NCBI GenBank assembly: GCA_020632885.1
Contig: JACKEQ010000006.1
Location: 186,001 to 250,000 of the forward strand
DNA length: 64,000 nucleotides
DNA from: Alphaproteobacteria bacterium
GTDB taxonomy: Bacteria > Myxococcota_A > UBA796 > GCA-2862545
Direction: 5' to 3'
Part shown: positions 17,052 through 26,497 of the stretch, one piece after another
How positions within the stretch are numbered: position 1 is the first letter of the stretch
Layout: each line of letters starts with the position of its first letter
Made by a program: the position numbers and the translations under genes
The notes under the pieces: generated by a model
The model's input: only the letters and a program-made list of their open reading frames with translations
What the model was told of the DNA's origin: nothing
Database searches by the model: none

Positions 17052-18432
17052 CCGGCGCCCGAGCACCTCGAGGAGCCCACCCGGACGGGCGGTCTCGCAC
17101 GTTCGACCCTCGTACCACAGGGGGCCCGGCGTCGCTGTCCGCGTCCGCGTCGGTGTCCGTGTCCGCGTCGGAATCGGAGTCCGCGTCGGTGTCCGTGTCC
17201 GCGTCGGAATCCGCGTCCGTGTCCGTGTCGGAATCCGCGTCCGTGTCCGTGTCGGAATCCGCGTCCGTGTCGGCGTCCGTGTCCGAATCGGCGTCCGCGT
17301 CCGTGTCCGAATCCGCGTCCGTGTCGGAATCCGCGTCCGTATCGCTGTCGGAATCCGCGTCCGTATCGCTGTCGGAATCCGCGTCCGTGTCCGCGTCGGA
17401 ATCCGCGTCCGTGTCCGAATCGGCGTCCGCGTCCGTGTCCGAATCGGCGTCCGCGTCTGTGTCCGAGTCGCTGTCCGCGTCCGTGTCCGAGTCGCTGTCC
17501 GCGTCCGTGTCCGAGTCGCTGTCCGCGTCCGTGTCCGAGTCGCTGTCCGCGTCCGTGTCCGAGTCGCTGTCCGCGTCCGTGTCCGAGTCGCTGTCCGCGT
17601 CCGTGTCCGAGTCGCTGTCGGCGTCCATGTCCGAATCGCTGTCCGCGTCCGTGTCCGGTGTCGGTGTCGGCGTCCCGTCCGAGTCGGCATCCGCCTCTGC
17701 GTCCGCATCGGCATCCGCGTCCGTGTCTGAATCGGCATCCGCGTCCGCGTCCGCGTCACTGTCCAGCATCCGCATCCGCATCCGTGTCGCTGTCGGCGTC
17801 TGTATCGGTATCGGCGTCTGAAGGCTGAATCGGTAGTCGAGGGAGTAAGGTGAGCACGGGCCGGAACCCGAGATCTGGAGCTCGTAGTCAGCCGCCCTGG
17901 ACCCGGGTTGACGTGGTTGACGACACGCAGCTCCCGGGCCCCGAGGATGGGACAACCCATTCCGCACGAGGATCATGCTGCCCACGCCCACCGTCGTCGC
18001 TGCGCCAACCGACTGCCCCGATCCGAGCTGGAAAGACCAGCGATCGAGCGGGTCCACAGCGGAGACCCCATCCAGCAGCGCGCAGAGGAGGCCCGGAGGG
18101 CATACCAGTGGCCGCGGCTCGAGCTCGGGTGAGCACCCGAGCGGGTCGGTTGCTGTGTCGGTGTCGGAGTCCGTGTCCGTGTCCGTGTCCGTGTCGGAGT
18201 CCGTGTCCGTGTCGGAGTCCGTGTCCGTGTCGGAGTCCGTGTCCGTGTCGGAGTCCGTGTCGGAGTCCGTGTCCGTGTCGGAGTCCGTGTCCGTGTCGGA
18301 GTCCGTGTCCGTGTCGGAGTCCGTGTCCGTGTCCGTGTCCGTGTCCGCGGCGTCGAACGTCCGCGCCGCCACCCACCCTGGGCGCTCGACGCCGGTCGAG
18401 CCGCAACCCGCGAGCCAGAGCACCATCAGCAT
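17040..18432 (-). CDS. Asp-rich lipoprotein with two acidic tracts, frame disturbed
   Basis: ATG 18432, 17 bases after the OmpA gene stop, begins MLMVLWLAGC (lipobox Cys10). It has an acidic tract of repeated D-T-D-T-D-S, then a folded segment (LDRWSFQLGSGQSVGAATTVG ... DYELQISGSGPCSPYSLDYRF) that resembles the PPC-like domain of the 11263-11817 protein, then a second tract of about 210 residues. Between 17772 and 17825 the frame reads TPIPIQTPTATRMRMRM; the neighbouring frame there reads SDADTDTDADSD, so two compensating shifts flank this block. The 3' end cannot be fixed: the main frame has no stop before entering the antisense of the peptidase gene, while another frame stops at 17040. End coordinate and C-terminus are tentative. 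Confidence 0.5.
17461..17628 (-). repeat. Six perfect and one imperfect 24-bp tandem repeats (Asp-rich)
   Basis: Six identical 24-bp copies (plus-strand unit begins GTCCGAGTCGCT) start at 17461, 17485, 17509, 17533, 17557 and 17581, with a seventh that differs at two bases. On the minus strand they encode D-S-D-S-D-T-D-A. Degenerate copies fill 17120-17760. Confidence 0.92.
18161..18345 (-). repeat. 18-bp tandem repeats encoding Asp-Thr-Asp-Ser units
   Basis: An 18-bp unit (plus-strand GTGTCGGAGTCCGTGTCC) recurs about eight times with small 6-bp additions and losses. On the minus strand it encodes D-T-D-S-D-T just after the lipid-anchor Cys of the Asp-rich lipoprotein. Confidence 0.85.
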
Positions 18433-18448
18433 CGGAACCCCCGAGAAG

Positions 18449-21400
18449 TCATCGTAGCAGCTCGAACTCCACCCGCCGATTCCGCCCGCGCCCATCGGGC
18501 GTGGTGTTGTCCGCCACCGGCCGGTGGGGACCGTAGCCGCGGGTCGTGAGCATCTCGGCGGGCACGCCGCGGCCCACCAGCGCGGCCCGCACCGAATCCG
18601 CGCGCTGACGCGACAGCCGCTGGTTCAGCGCGAGGTCGCCCTGATCGTCGGTGTGGCCCTGGACCTCCACGCGCACGGCGCCCTCGAGGGCGAGCAGGCT
18701 GTTCGCCACCTCGTCGAGCACGGCGTCGGCCTCTCGGCGCAGGGTGGCCTTCCCCACGTCGAAGAGCACGGTGTCGCGGAGGACCACCTCGCGCTCCTTC
18801 ACCTGGACCTGGCTCGACGTGAGCTCCAGCTTCACGGGCGCCCGTCCACCCGGCTCGATCTGCACCTCCGCACGCGTCGCGGCCAGACCGGGAGCCATCG
18901 CGATGGCCGTCCACGTCCCGGGGACCAGCTGCACGCCCGCCCGTCCCGAGGCGTCCACCGAGGTGCGCGGCACCTCCGCCGGACCGAGCCAGGCGAGCTC
19001 CGCCGCGACCGGTGCGCCGTCCGCGAGCACCCGCACGTCCGCCCAGCCCGGCAGCGCCTGCAGCTCCACGTACCGCACCTGGTTGCCCCGGACGACGGTC
19101 AGGGACTCCGTGGCCGAGAGGTGCCCGGGCGCGCGCGCCTCCACCCGCATCGGCCCCGCCGGCAGGCCCTCCAGCAGGACCACACCGCCGCCGATGCCCT
19201 GGGCGCGGGTGCCGTCCACCAGGACCTCCGCCAGGCTCACGGGGCGGCCGCCCTGATCGACCACGCGCAGCACGACCTCCGCCGTGGCCGGGTCGGGCGT
19301 CGCGAGCTCGACGTCCAGGTCCAGCGGGCGATCACCCACCGTCACCGTGAGCACCTCCATGCCCAGCGTCGGCGACGCGGCGATGATCTGCCAGTCTCCC
19401 GGCGCGAGCACGAGGCGCGCCACGCCGTCCGCATCCACCGGACGTGGAGGCATCGCCGTGGCCCCGACCGCCCGGAGCACCCCGTCGCGGACGGGCTTCC
19501 CGTCGCCGTCCTTCACGGTGACCGTCGTGGTGCCGGGCAGCCAGCCCAGCTCGACGACCTGGGACTGGCGCCCGGCCTTCAGCCGGAGATCGCGCTCCAC
19601 GCGGCCCCACTGCTCCCCGCCCGCCGAGAGCGAGCGCTGGCCCGCCATCAGGCCATCCAGCTCGAGCGCCCCGGCGCGGGTGCGGCCCAGCACCACACCG
19701 TCCAGGGCGACGGGCACCCCGTCCAGCGCCTCGCCACCAGGGCCCTTCACGCGCACCTCCAGCGCAGCACGACCCTCCGGCTCGCCGAAGTACACGTCCA
19801 GGAGGTTCAGCCGCGTCGTGGTGGGCACCTCCACGGCCACCTGCCGGGCCCCGAGCGCCTGGCTCGCCACGATGGCCTCCCACGCGCCGGGGTCCACGCG
19901 CTCCAGCGCACGACCATCCAGGCCGAGGGCGACGGGGTCCGTCAGGCGGGGCCCCGAGAAGCGCACCGACGCGTCCTGCACCGCGCCCGCCGCCTGGCTC
20001 GCCCGCACCTCCACCACGCCCGGGAGCCAGTCGAGCACCCGCACGTGCTCCATCAGGCCTTCCTCGAAGAGCTCGAGGCGCGCGGGCTCGGCGGTCCGGT
20101 GGAGCGGCGACCGGAGCTGGAGCACGCGCACGCCGGGGTCGAGACCCGCGAGCCGCAGCGCACCCCCGGTGGACGTGCGGCCCACGAGCTCCCCGTCGAG
20201 CTCGATGTCGACCCCCTCCAGCGGCCTCCCGGTCGGGTCGATCACGCGGACCTCGAGCTCCACGCGCCCGTCTTCCGGGGCCCGCATCACCACCTCGAGG
20301 TCGACAGCCCGGCTGGACGGGTCGATCCGCACCTCCTGCTGCTGGATCCCGAGGGTCGGCGACGCCACCACCACCTGCCAGGTGCCCTCCCCGAGGACCT
20401 GGGTGCCCTTCCCCTCCCCGCCGAGCGCCAGGGGTGGGAGCTCGCGGGGACCCACGAAGCGCACCACGGCGTCCTGGACGGCCACCCAGAGCTGCCGACC
20501 CAGGCGGGTGACCGGCGTGACCACCGCCAGCCGCACCGTGCCCGGGAGCGCGTCGAGACCGACCTCGCTGGGGTTCTCACCGGTGCGGAGCTCGAGGGTG
20601 GCCTCGAGGTCCTCGAAGGCGCGGTGCTGGATGCTCGCCACGTGCCGGCCCGGGGCCAGCGACTCCAGGGCGACGGCACCGTCGGCACCCGTGGAGCCCA
20701 CGGGGAGACCGTCGAGGAGCACCTGGGCTGCCGTGACCGGCGAGCCCTCGGCGTCCCGTACGACCAGCCGGAGCCCAGCATCGCCGGCGACGGGCTGGAG
20801 CACGACGTCGACGTCCTCGGTGCCCGAGAGACGCACGTCCACCACCCGCTGCTGGACACCGAGCCCGTCGGACTCCACCCTCACCGTCCAGGTGCCCGGA
20901 TCCAGGGCGTCGCCCGCCGCCAGCTCGCGCGTCTCGCCCTCCCGCGTGGCCGTCACGCGCGCCGGGACCTCGCGGCCGAGCTGATCGGTGACGTGGAGCA
21001 CCACGCCCACCGCGCGCGGAACGAGCTCCACCCGCTGGGGCGCCTCCTCGCTGGACGCGCGATCCACGGTGACCACGAGGGGCGCGTAGCCGTCCGCCGC
21101 CACCTCGACCGTCGTGACCTCGCCGTCCAGACAAACGGATCCGGACGACGTGACCCGGTCGCCCACGGTGACGGCGAGCCCGACGAGCGGACCGGTCGGC
21201 CCCTCGATGGCCAGGCAGGGCAGCGAGGCCTTCACCACCGGCCCCGCCGGATCGTCGATCGCCTCGGGAGGTGTACCGAAGCGCCGCGCGATCCCGAGCA
21301 CCGCGCGCACCACCGCCGTGCCGGGGGCCCGACCGAACCCGGTGGCCAGGGTGCCTCCCACGGTCCAGGGGCCCGTGTTCGCGTGCACGGAGGCACCGAC

Positions 21401-22075
21401 CTCCCCGAACAGCGAGGCGTCCGGGATGTCGGGCACGTCGAGGGTCGGGCCACTCCCCGGCGTCCAGCGGGTACGGACCTCGAGGAAGGCGCCATAGCTG
21501 TCCACCTGCCGGCCCACGGCGAGCCCGGCGTCCAGCGCAGCGCCGCCGAGTCGTTGGTAGGTCGTGGCCTGGACGGCCGGCCGCAGGGAGGCCCCGAGGT
21601 TGCCGTGCACAGCGAAGTCGCCCATCCGCGCGGCCCCGGTGGCCACCACACCGCCGGAGACCCCCGCGCTGACGCCCTTCGCGCGGGATCCCGTGGGGGC
21701 GCGCAGCCAGGGCACCACGCCGACGGTGCCTCCATCCACCACGAGCGGCACGGCGATGCGGAGGTCGCCGAGCGCGAAGCCGTCCACCGCGAGCGGGTAG
21801 ACCGGGAGGGAGCCCACGAGCCCGAGGCCCTGGATGGGCGCCCAGGCGCCCCCGAGCTGCAGCCCCATGCCGGTGGCGAGCCCCGTGGACGTCGACCCAC
21901 CGAAGGACCCCAGGAGCCCGGTGCCGACGTCGGCCACCGCCCCCACCATCGGCTGACGGAGCAGCGCGCCGGGGTCCCACACGGTCTGGGGTCCTCCGGC
22001 CCACACGGGCAGATCGGGCCCGTTGGCGTCGAACGGGACGTCCTGGGCGAGCGCCATGCACACGAAGACGAGCAG
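18449..22075 (-). CDS. Large OmpA-family protein with many PEGA/regulatory-like Ig repeats
   Basis: About 1208 residues. No ATG gives a sensible N-terminus: the likely start is CTG 22075, six bases after GGAG, giving MLVFVCMALAQD, a very short signal peptide like others here; ATG 22057 is too far in and ATG 22168 overlaps the divergent kinase. The N-terminal 300 residues look like an outer-membrane barrel. Then come at least eight Ig-like units with the pattern V-x-D-x-x-G-x-P-V-x-x-A-x-V-x-x-D-G and PGxWxVxxASPTLG. The last 110 residues are an OmpA C-terminal domain (VLFDVGKATLRREAD, VEVQGHTDDQGDLALNQRLSRQRADSV) that binds peptidoglycan. It should tether a large surface structure to the cell wall. 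Confidence 0.85.
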   Translation of the reverse strand: MLVFVCMALAQDVPFDANGPDLPVWAGGPQTVWDPGALLRQPMVGAVADVGTGLLGSFGGSTSTGLATGMGLQLGGAWAPIQGLGLVGSLPVYPLAVDGFALGDLRIAVPLVVDGGTVGVVPWLRAPTGSRAKGVSAGVSGGVVATGAARMGDFAVHGNLGASLRPAVQATTYQRLGGAALDAGLAVGRQVDSYGAFLEVRTRWTPGSGPTLDVPDIPDASLFGEVGASVHANTGPWTVGGTLATGFGRAPGTAVVRAVLGIARRFGTPPEAIDDPAGPVVKASLPCLAIEGPTGPLVGLAVTVGDRVTSSGSVCLDGEVTTVEVAADGYAPLVVTVDRASSEEAPQRVELVPRAVGVVLHVTDQLGREVPARVTATREGETRELAAGDALDPGTWTVRVESDGLGVQQRVVDVRLSGTEDVDVVLQPVAGDAGLRLVVRDAEGSPVTAAQVLLDGLPVGSTGADGAVALESLAPGRHVASIQHRAFEDLEATLELRTGENPSEVGLDALPGTVRLAVVTPVTRLGRQLWVAVQDAVVRFVGPRELPPLALGGEGKGTQVLGEGTWQVVVASPTLGIQQQEVRIDPSSRAVDLEVVMRAPEDGRVELEVRVIDPTGRPLEGVDIELDGELVGRTSTGGALRLAGLDPGVRVLQLRSPLHRTAEPARLELFEEGLMEHVRVLDWLPGVVEVRASQAAGAVQDASVRFSGPRLTDPVALGLDGRALERVDPGAWEAIVASQALGARQVAVEVPTTTRLNLLDVYFGEPEGRAALEVRVKGPGGEALDGVPVALDGVVLGRTRAGALELDGLMAGQRSLSAGGEQWGRVERDLRLKAGRQSQVVELGWLPGTTTVTVKDGDGKPVRDGVLRAVGATAMPPRPVDADGVARLVLAPGDWQIIAASPTLGMEVLTVTVGDRPLDLDVELATPDPATAEVVLRVVDQGGRPVSLAEVLVDGTRAQGIGGGVVLLEGLPAGPMRVEARAPGHLSATESLTVVRGNQVRYVELQALPGWADVRVLADGAPVAAELAWLGPAEVPRTSVDASGRAGVQLVPGTWTAIAMAPGLAATRAEVQIEPGGRAPVKLELTSSQVQVKEREVVLRDTVLFDVGKATLRREADAVLDEVANSLLALEGAVRVEVQGHTDDQGDLALNQRLSRQRADSVRAALVGRGVPAEMLTTRGYGPHRPVADNTTPDGRGRNRRVEFELLR

Positions 22076-22139
22076 AGAAGACTCCAGCCGGGAGACTGCC
22101 CCGGACGGCAGTGCGAAGATACCCGCTCCCGGGGGCGCT

Positions 22140-24062
22140 GTGCTGGCTGCTGGTGACCGAGTCGACATCTGGGTGGTGGAGAAGGCCCTGGGCGCCGGCG
22201 GGATGGGCTCGGTGTACCGGTGCCACAACCACGACGCGCCCCGGATCCGCGCGGCCGTGAAGGTGCTCGAGACGACGGCGCGGTCCGCCCGTGGCGCGCG
22301 CGAGCGCTTCGTGCGGGAGGCCGAGCTCACCTTCCAGATCGACCACCCCAACGTGGTGAAGGTGCGGAACATCCGCATCGAGCACGATCCGCCGTACCTC
22401 GAGATGGAGTTCGTGGAGGGCAGGTCCCTCGAGGACCGCCTCCAGACGGGTGCCGTGCCCCTCGACGAGGCCCTGGACCTCGCCCACCAGCTCGCCCGCG
22501 CGGTGGCCTACCTGCACAGCCGGGGCATCCGGCACCGCGACATCAAGCCCGCGAACATCCTCATCGACGCCCGGGGCACGCTGAAGCTCGTGGACTTCGG
22601 CCTGGCGCTGGAGGCCGGCACCGACCGCATCACGGCGGAGAACTCGAGCTTCGGCACCGTGTCGTACGCCCCACCGGAGTGGGTCGACCCCGACCGGCTC
22701 GATCCGGCCGCCTGGGACATGTACGCCGTGGGGGTCGTGTTCTACGAGATGCTCACGGGTGGCGTGGCCTTCCCGATCTCGGGCACCGGCAGCGCGCGCC
22801 AGCAGGCCATGCAGGTCATCGTCGGCAAGCAGGGCCACCCGCCCCTCGACCCCGGCGAGCCCTTCTCGGACGAGCTGCGCGGGCTGGTGCGCGCCCTCAC
22901 CAACGCCGACCCCACGCGGCGGCTCGTGGATGCCCGCCACCTCGTCCGGATCCTCGACGGGATGCGGGGCATCACCACCCCCACCATGCCTCCACCCGAG
23001 GCGCCGGTGGCGGCCGATCCCGTCGTGCGCGCGGGCATCCTGGTCGGCGCCTTCGGCACCATCGCGACCTTCTCGGCGGCGGCGGGCATCGCCGTGGGCC
23101 TCGGCTTCCTCTGGGCCAACACGGCCCCACCGCTTCGCAACGTGACCGTGCGCGTGAGCGGCCCCGTCGTGGCGGTCGCCGTCGCGGGTCGGCCTGCCCT
23201 GCGCGGCGCGGACGGCACCTGGCTGGCGCCGGATGTGCCCCTGGGTCCAGCCGCCATCACCTGGGTCGCGGGCGAAGGGTGCACGGACGCGACCTGCCCC
23301 GGCGAGGCGTGCCCCCTGTGGTGCCGAACGGGGGCGGTCGACGCGGTGGTGGGCACCGAACCGCTCGCCCTGGACGTGCCGCCCGCCGAACCCCGCCGCG
23401 TGGACATCACGGTGGGAGCGCCGGACGCCCGCGTCACCGTCGACGGGAAGCCCCTGGTCGCGGACGGCCGGATCCACAGCGGTCCGGTCCCGCCCGGCGA
23501 GCACCGGGTGCGCGCCACGCTCGGCGACTGCCCCCCGGAGCCCTGCGCAGACGCCTGCCCGGACGGGTGCACCGAGGTCATGGCGGATCTCGTGGTGCCC
23601 GCGTCCAGCGACGTCGCCCTCGAGCTCCCCCTCGTGGCTCCCGAGGTGCCCGAGCCTGCGCCCGTGGCTTCGACGCCCGCCCCCACCCCCGCCCCCGCAC
23701 CGGTCACCAGGGAGGCGAAGCTCGTGACCCAGGCGCGGTTCGCGAAGTTCCTCGAGGCCAACCCGGACCTCGCTCCCGAAGGACCCCGCGCGCCCCAGGG
23801 CGCGTACCTGCAGGGATGGTCGGGCACCACACCTCCCGCGCCTACCGCCCCCGTCCGCGATGTGTCCGTCTCGATCGCCAGCCGGTACTGCGCCTGGTCG
23901 GGGAGCGCGCTGGCGTCGGTGGACGCAGCCCCCAACCCGCCGCCCGGGATGGAGTGGCGGCGCCGCGGGGGCGAGCTCGTGAGCCTCTGGGAGAAGGGGG
24001 AGGTCTACCCCGCGCGACCCGACGACGTCGTCAGTGGGACGGGGTTCCGCTGCGCTCGATGA
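22140..24062 (+). CDS. Ser/Thr protein kinase fused to membrane helix and degenerate FGE-like domain
   Basis: GTG 22140 is taken as start (640 residues) because the kinase glycine loop begins within 20 residues; a longer upstream ATG frame overlaps the divergent OmpA gene. Kinase residues are intact: LGAGGMGSVY, Lys41, HRDIKPAN with Asp134, DFG 152-154. One membrane helix lies at about 296-322. The outer part has two PEGA-like units each with a CxxxxCxxxCxxxC cluster (GCTDATCPGEACPLWC and DCPPEPCADACPDGC). Residues 525-640 resemble pieces of a formylglycine-generating-enzyme/SUMF1 domain (VTQARFAKFLEANP, PVRDVSVSIASRYCAWSGSAL, final GFRCAR), but it is less than half the usual length and probably only binds. 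Confidence 0.83.
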   Translation: MLAAGDRVDIWVVEKALGAGGMGSVYRCHNHDAPRIRAAVKVLETTARSARGARERFVREAELTFQIDHPNVVKVRNIRIEHDPPYLEMEFVEGRSLEDRLQTGAVPLDEALDLAHQLARAVAYLHSRGIRHRDIKPANILIDARGTLKLVDFGLALEAGTDRITAENSSFGTVSYAPPEWVDPDRLDPAAWDMYAVGVVFYEMLTGGVAFPISGTGSARQQAMQVIVGKQGHPPLDPGEPFSDELRGLVRALTNADPTRRLVDARHLVRILDGMRGITTPTMPPPEAPVAADPVVRAGILVGAFGTIATFSAAAGIAVGLGFLWANTAPPLRNVTVRVSGPVVAVAVAGRPALRGADGTWLAPDVPLGPAAITWVAGEGCTDATCPGEACPLWCRTGAVDAVVGTEPLALDVPPAEPRRVDITVGAPDARVTVDGKPLVADGRIHSGPVPPGEHRVRATLGDCPPEPCADACPDGCTEVMADLVVPASSDVALELPLVAPEVPEPAPVASTPAPTPAPAPVTREAKLVTQARFAKFLEANPDLAPEGPRAPQGAYLQGWSGTTPPAPTAPVRDVSVSIASRYCAWSGSALASVDAAPNPPPGMEWRRRGGELVSLWEKGEVYPARPDDVVSGTGFRCAR

Positions 24063-24107
24063 CACGCCCCTTGCCGTCCGGCCCGTCCTCCGGCATCCTC
24101 GCCCCCG

Positions 24108-25451
24108 ATGCTCGCCCTCCTCCTCACCGCGCTCGCGGGTGACCTCGACGGGATGATCGCGCTCGACGGGCTCACCGCCTCCTCGGTGAACCCCGGTCCG
24201 GGTGCCGGTCCTTCCGAGCGCCTGTCGCACCAGGACCTCGGGATGCGCCTTCGCCTCGACCTGCGCGAGCTGGACGGGAAGGCCACCGTGCACGTGGACT
24301 ACCGGGGGCGCGAGGCGCTCGGGGGCACCTTCCGCAACCAGACCCTGCGGCTGCTCTACGCCGCCGAGGCGCGCTACCGGTTCAGCGACGCCGTCTCGGT
24401 CGGGGTGGGCCGGTTCGTCACCTCGAGCCCCACGTTCACCGTGGTGGACGGGGTCCGGGTCCGCCTGTCCCACGAGCGGCTCTGGGCCGAGGTCCACGGC
24501 GGCCGCCGCGCGATCTCCACGTCGCGCCGGAACGTCGGGGGCTTCCTGCCCGCCGCCGGGCTCGACGTGGGGTACACGGGCGATCGGGTCGTCGTGGACG
24601 GCTCCGTCGCGTGGTCGGAGGACCGGCTGTTCGTCGGGGGCACGGGCGTCACCCAGGACGTGGGGGGGCTCACGGGCCAGCTCCGCGCCACCGTGCGTCC
24701 CAACGACACCGTCCTGGTCGGCGCCCACACGTCCTTCACCCAGGGCGACACGTACGCGATCGGGCCCACCTGGGCGGACGGCGTGGTGGAGGCCCAGGCG
24801 CTCGGGCTCTTCCAGGCGTCCGGGTGGGGCTCCTGGTCGCCGTCCGACCCCGTGCGCCTCGACGTCGACGTGCTCCACCAGAACGTCCAGAGCTGGTCGG
24901 TGGGCCTGGTGGACGAGAGCACCGACGCCATCGTCCGCCCGCGCTTCACGGACGTCCGGGCGAAGCTCCGCCTCGGTCCGCCGAAGGTCGGCTGGCTCGA
25001 GCCCTCCGTGCGCTACCGGGTGCGTCCGGACCGCACGGAGGTGCGCATGCAGCTCCGGTTCGACGTGAACGACCTCGTGGTCCCGGGCCTCTACCTCCGC
25101 ACGCGCGGCGCCTTCGACGACATCCACGGTGAGGGCCAGGCCCAGGACGTCGGGTCCCGCGACCGCACGTTCGGCGCTGCGTCCCTCGGCTGGCGCAAGG
25201 ACGGGTTCGACGGGTCGCTCGGCGCGTCGTACGTGCAGCGCGGCGCCAAGCCGGTGTCGTCCCGCACCACCACGTCCACCACCTCCGACGACCTCATGCC
25301 CTTCGTGCTCGAAGCCGATCCGATCGCGTCCGCCCGGGTCTTCTACAGCGGCAAGCGCTGGTTCTCCGGCCTCGACGTCGAGAAGCACCTGTCGCAGGAC
25401 GAGGTGCGCGCGCTCCTCCAGATCGGCGTGCTCACGGAGGTGGGCTGGTGA
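24108..25451 (+). CDS. Outer-membrane beta-barrel partner of the 14-heme cytochrome
   Basis: 447 residues with a very short signal (MLALLLTALAGD). The rest is strand-rich with alternating residues and frequent paired Arg/Asp in strands (LRLDLRELDGKATVHVDYRG, RYRFSDAVSVGVGRF, VRLDVDVLHQNVQ, ARVFYSGKRWF), ending in LLQIGVLTEVGW with the C-terminal aromatic common for barrels inserted by Bam. The stop overlaps the GTG start of the multiheme cytochrome gene (GTGA). It therefore mirrors the coupled pair at 2163-5704, although the gene order inside the pair is reversed and sequence likeness to that barrel is not obvious. I infer a porin-cytochrome complex. Confidence 0.72.
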   Translation: MLALLLTALAGDLDGMIALDGLTASSVNPGPGAGPSERLSHQDLGMRLRLDLRELDGKATVHVDYRGREALGGTFRNQTLRLLYAAEARYRFSDAVSVGVGRFVTSSPTFTVVDGVRVRLSHERLWAEVHGGRRAISTSRRNVGGFLPAAGLDVGYTGDRVVVDGSVAWSEDRLFVGGTGVTQDVGGLTGQLRATVRPNDTVLVGAHTSFTQGDTYAIGPTWADGVVEAQALGLFQASGWGSWSPSDPVRLDVDVLHQNVQSWSVGLVDESTDAIVRPRFTDVRAKLRLGPPKVGWLEPSVRYRVRPDRTEVRMQLRFDVNDLVVPGLYLRTRGAFDDIHGEGQAQDVGSRDRTFGAASLGWRKDGFDGSLGASYVQRGAKPVSSRTTTSTTSDDLMPFVLEADPIASARVFYSGKRWFSGLDVEKHLSQDEVRALLQIGVLTEVGW

Positions 25452-26491
25452 GCCGCGCCCTGCCGTTCGTCGCGGGTGGGCTGCTCGCGCTCCTCGTGGG
25501 CACGGCCACGGCCGAGGGCCCGGTCGGCCACCCGGCCTCCGCGCGCAACCCGGACGCCGCCTGCGCCCACTGCCACGACGGTCCCCACACGCCCCGCGAG
25601 GGCCAGGACTTCCAGGCGTGCGCCTCCTGCCACGCCGAGGAGCACTGGGCCCCCAGCACGTTCGACGTCGCCCGCCACGCCAGCACGGCGTTCCCGCTCC
25701 TCGGCCGTCACGTCGAGGTGGACTGCGGGCTGTGCCACGTGGGCGGCCGTCTCCACGGGCTCCCCGGCGAGTGCGCCGGCTGCCACATCGACCGGCACCG
25801 CGGCATCCTCGGAGAGGACTGCGAGGCCTGCCACAGCGTGGAGCGCTTCGTGCCCGTCGAGGGCTTCGTGCACGCGAAGTCCGGGTTCGCCCTCGAGGGT
25901 CCCCACGCCACCGCCGCCTGCGCGAGCTGCCACCAGGGCCCCCTCGGCCAGAAGCTCCGCGAGGGCAAGGGGTCTGCCTGCACCACGTGCCACGAGGCCA
26001 CCCACGGCGACATCGGGTCGGCCTGCCAGGACTGCCACCCGCTCACCGGCGGCACCACGTTCGCCTCGGCCCGCGGCACCCACGTGTTCGACCACCGCAC
26101 CACGGGCTTCCCGCTCGAGCGGCGCCACCGTGCCCAGCGCTGCGGCTCGTGTCACCAGAAGGGCAAGCCCACGCCGGACACCCGGTGCGCCTCGTGCCAC
26201 TTCTCGCCCCACAACGGCCAGCTCGGCGGGCAGTGCGAGAATTGCCACGCGGCCGACCGCTGGAGCCTCGTGCGGTTCGACCACGACCTCACGGCCGTCC
26301 CCCTGCGCGGCGCGCACATGGTCACCCCCTGCACGAGCTGCCACACCAACCAGCGCTGGATCGGCCTCACCACCGTCTGCTGGGACTGCCACGCGGGCGA
26401 CGCCGCCCGTGCGCCCCGCACCGTCGATGCCCATGGCTTCGGGCGCGTGGAGTGCCAGGACTGCCACAGCCTCTGGCGCTGGAGCTTCTGA
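25448..26491 (+). CDS. Secreted multiheme cytochrome c with 14 CXXCH motifs
   Basis: 347 residues from a GTG start with signal peptide MSRALPFVAGGLLALLVGTATAEG. I count 14 CXXCH motifs. Repeats of the type FDHRTTGFPLERRHRAQRC-CxxCH and FDHDLTAVPLRGAHMVTPC-CxxCH match those of the 27-heme protein, so these are members of one c3/c7-like expanded family. It is translationally coupled to the barrel upstream. It converges with the membrane protein at 26498-27394, with six bases between the stops. Confidence 0.92.
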   Translation: MSRALPFVAGGLLALLVGTATAEGPVGHPASARNPDAACAHCHDGPHTPREGQDFQACASCHAEEHWAPSTFDVARHASTAFPLLGRHVEVDCGLCHVGGRLHGLPGECAGCHIDRHRGILGEDCEACHSVERFVPVEGFVHAKSGFALEGPHATAACASCHQGPLGQKLREGKGSACTTCHEATHGDIGSACQDCHPLTGGTTFASARGTHVFDHRTTGFPLERRHRAQRCGSCHQKGKPTPDTRCASCHFSPHNGQLGGQCENCHAADRWSLVRFDHDLTAVPLRGAHMVTPCTSCHTNQRWIGLTTVCWDCHAGDAARAPRTVDAHGFGRVECQDCHSLWRWSF

Positions 26492-26497
26492 GCGGGG

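Noticed and set aside
17120..18350. Short regularly spaced repeats that could look like a CRISPR array
   Set aside because: Units are 18 or 24 bp, directly adjacent with no unique spacers, in frame and encode Asp-rich peptide; no cas genes are present.
15883..25388. Very long open frames on one strand (for example 20577-25388 and 15883-18495 minus, 18524-22156 plus)
   Set aside because: They are antisense or out-of-frame shadows caused by high G+C at third positions; composition is Arg/Ala/Pro-rich without domains, while the overlapping frames hold clear families.
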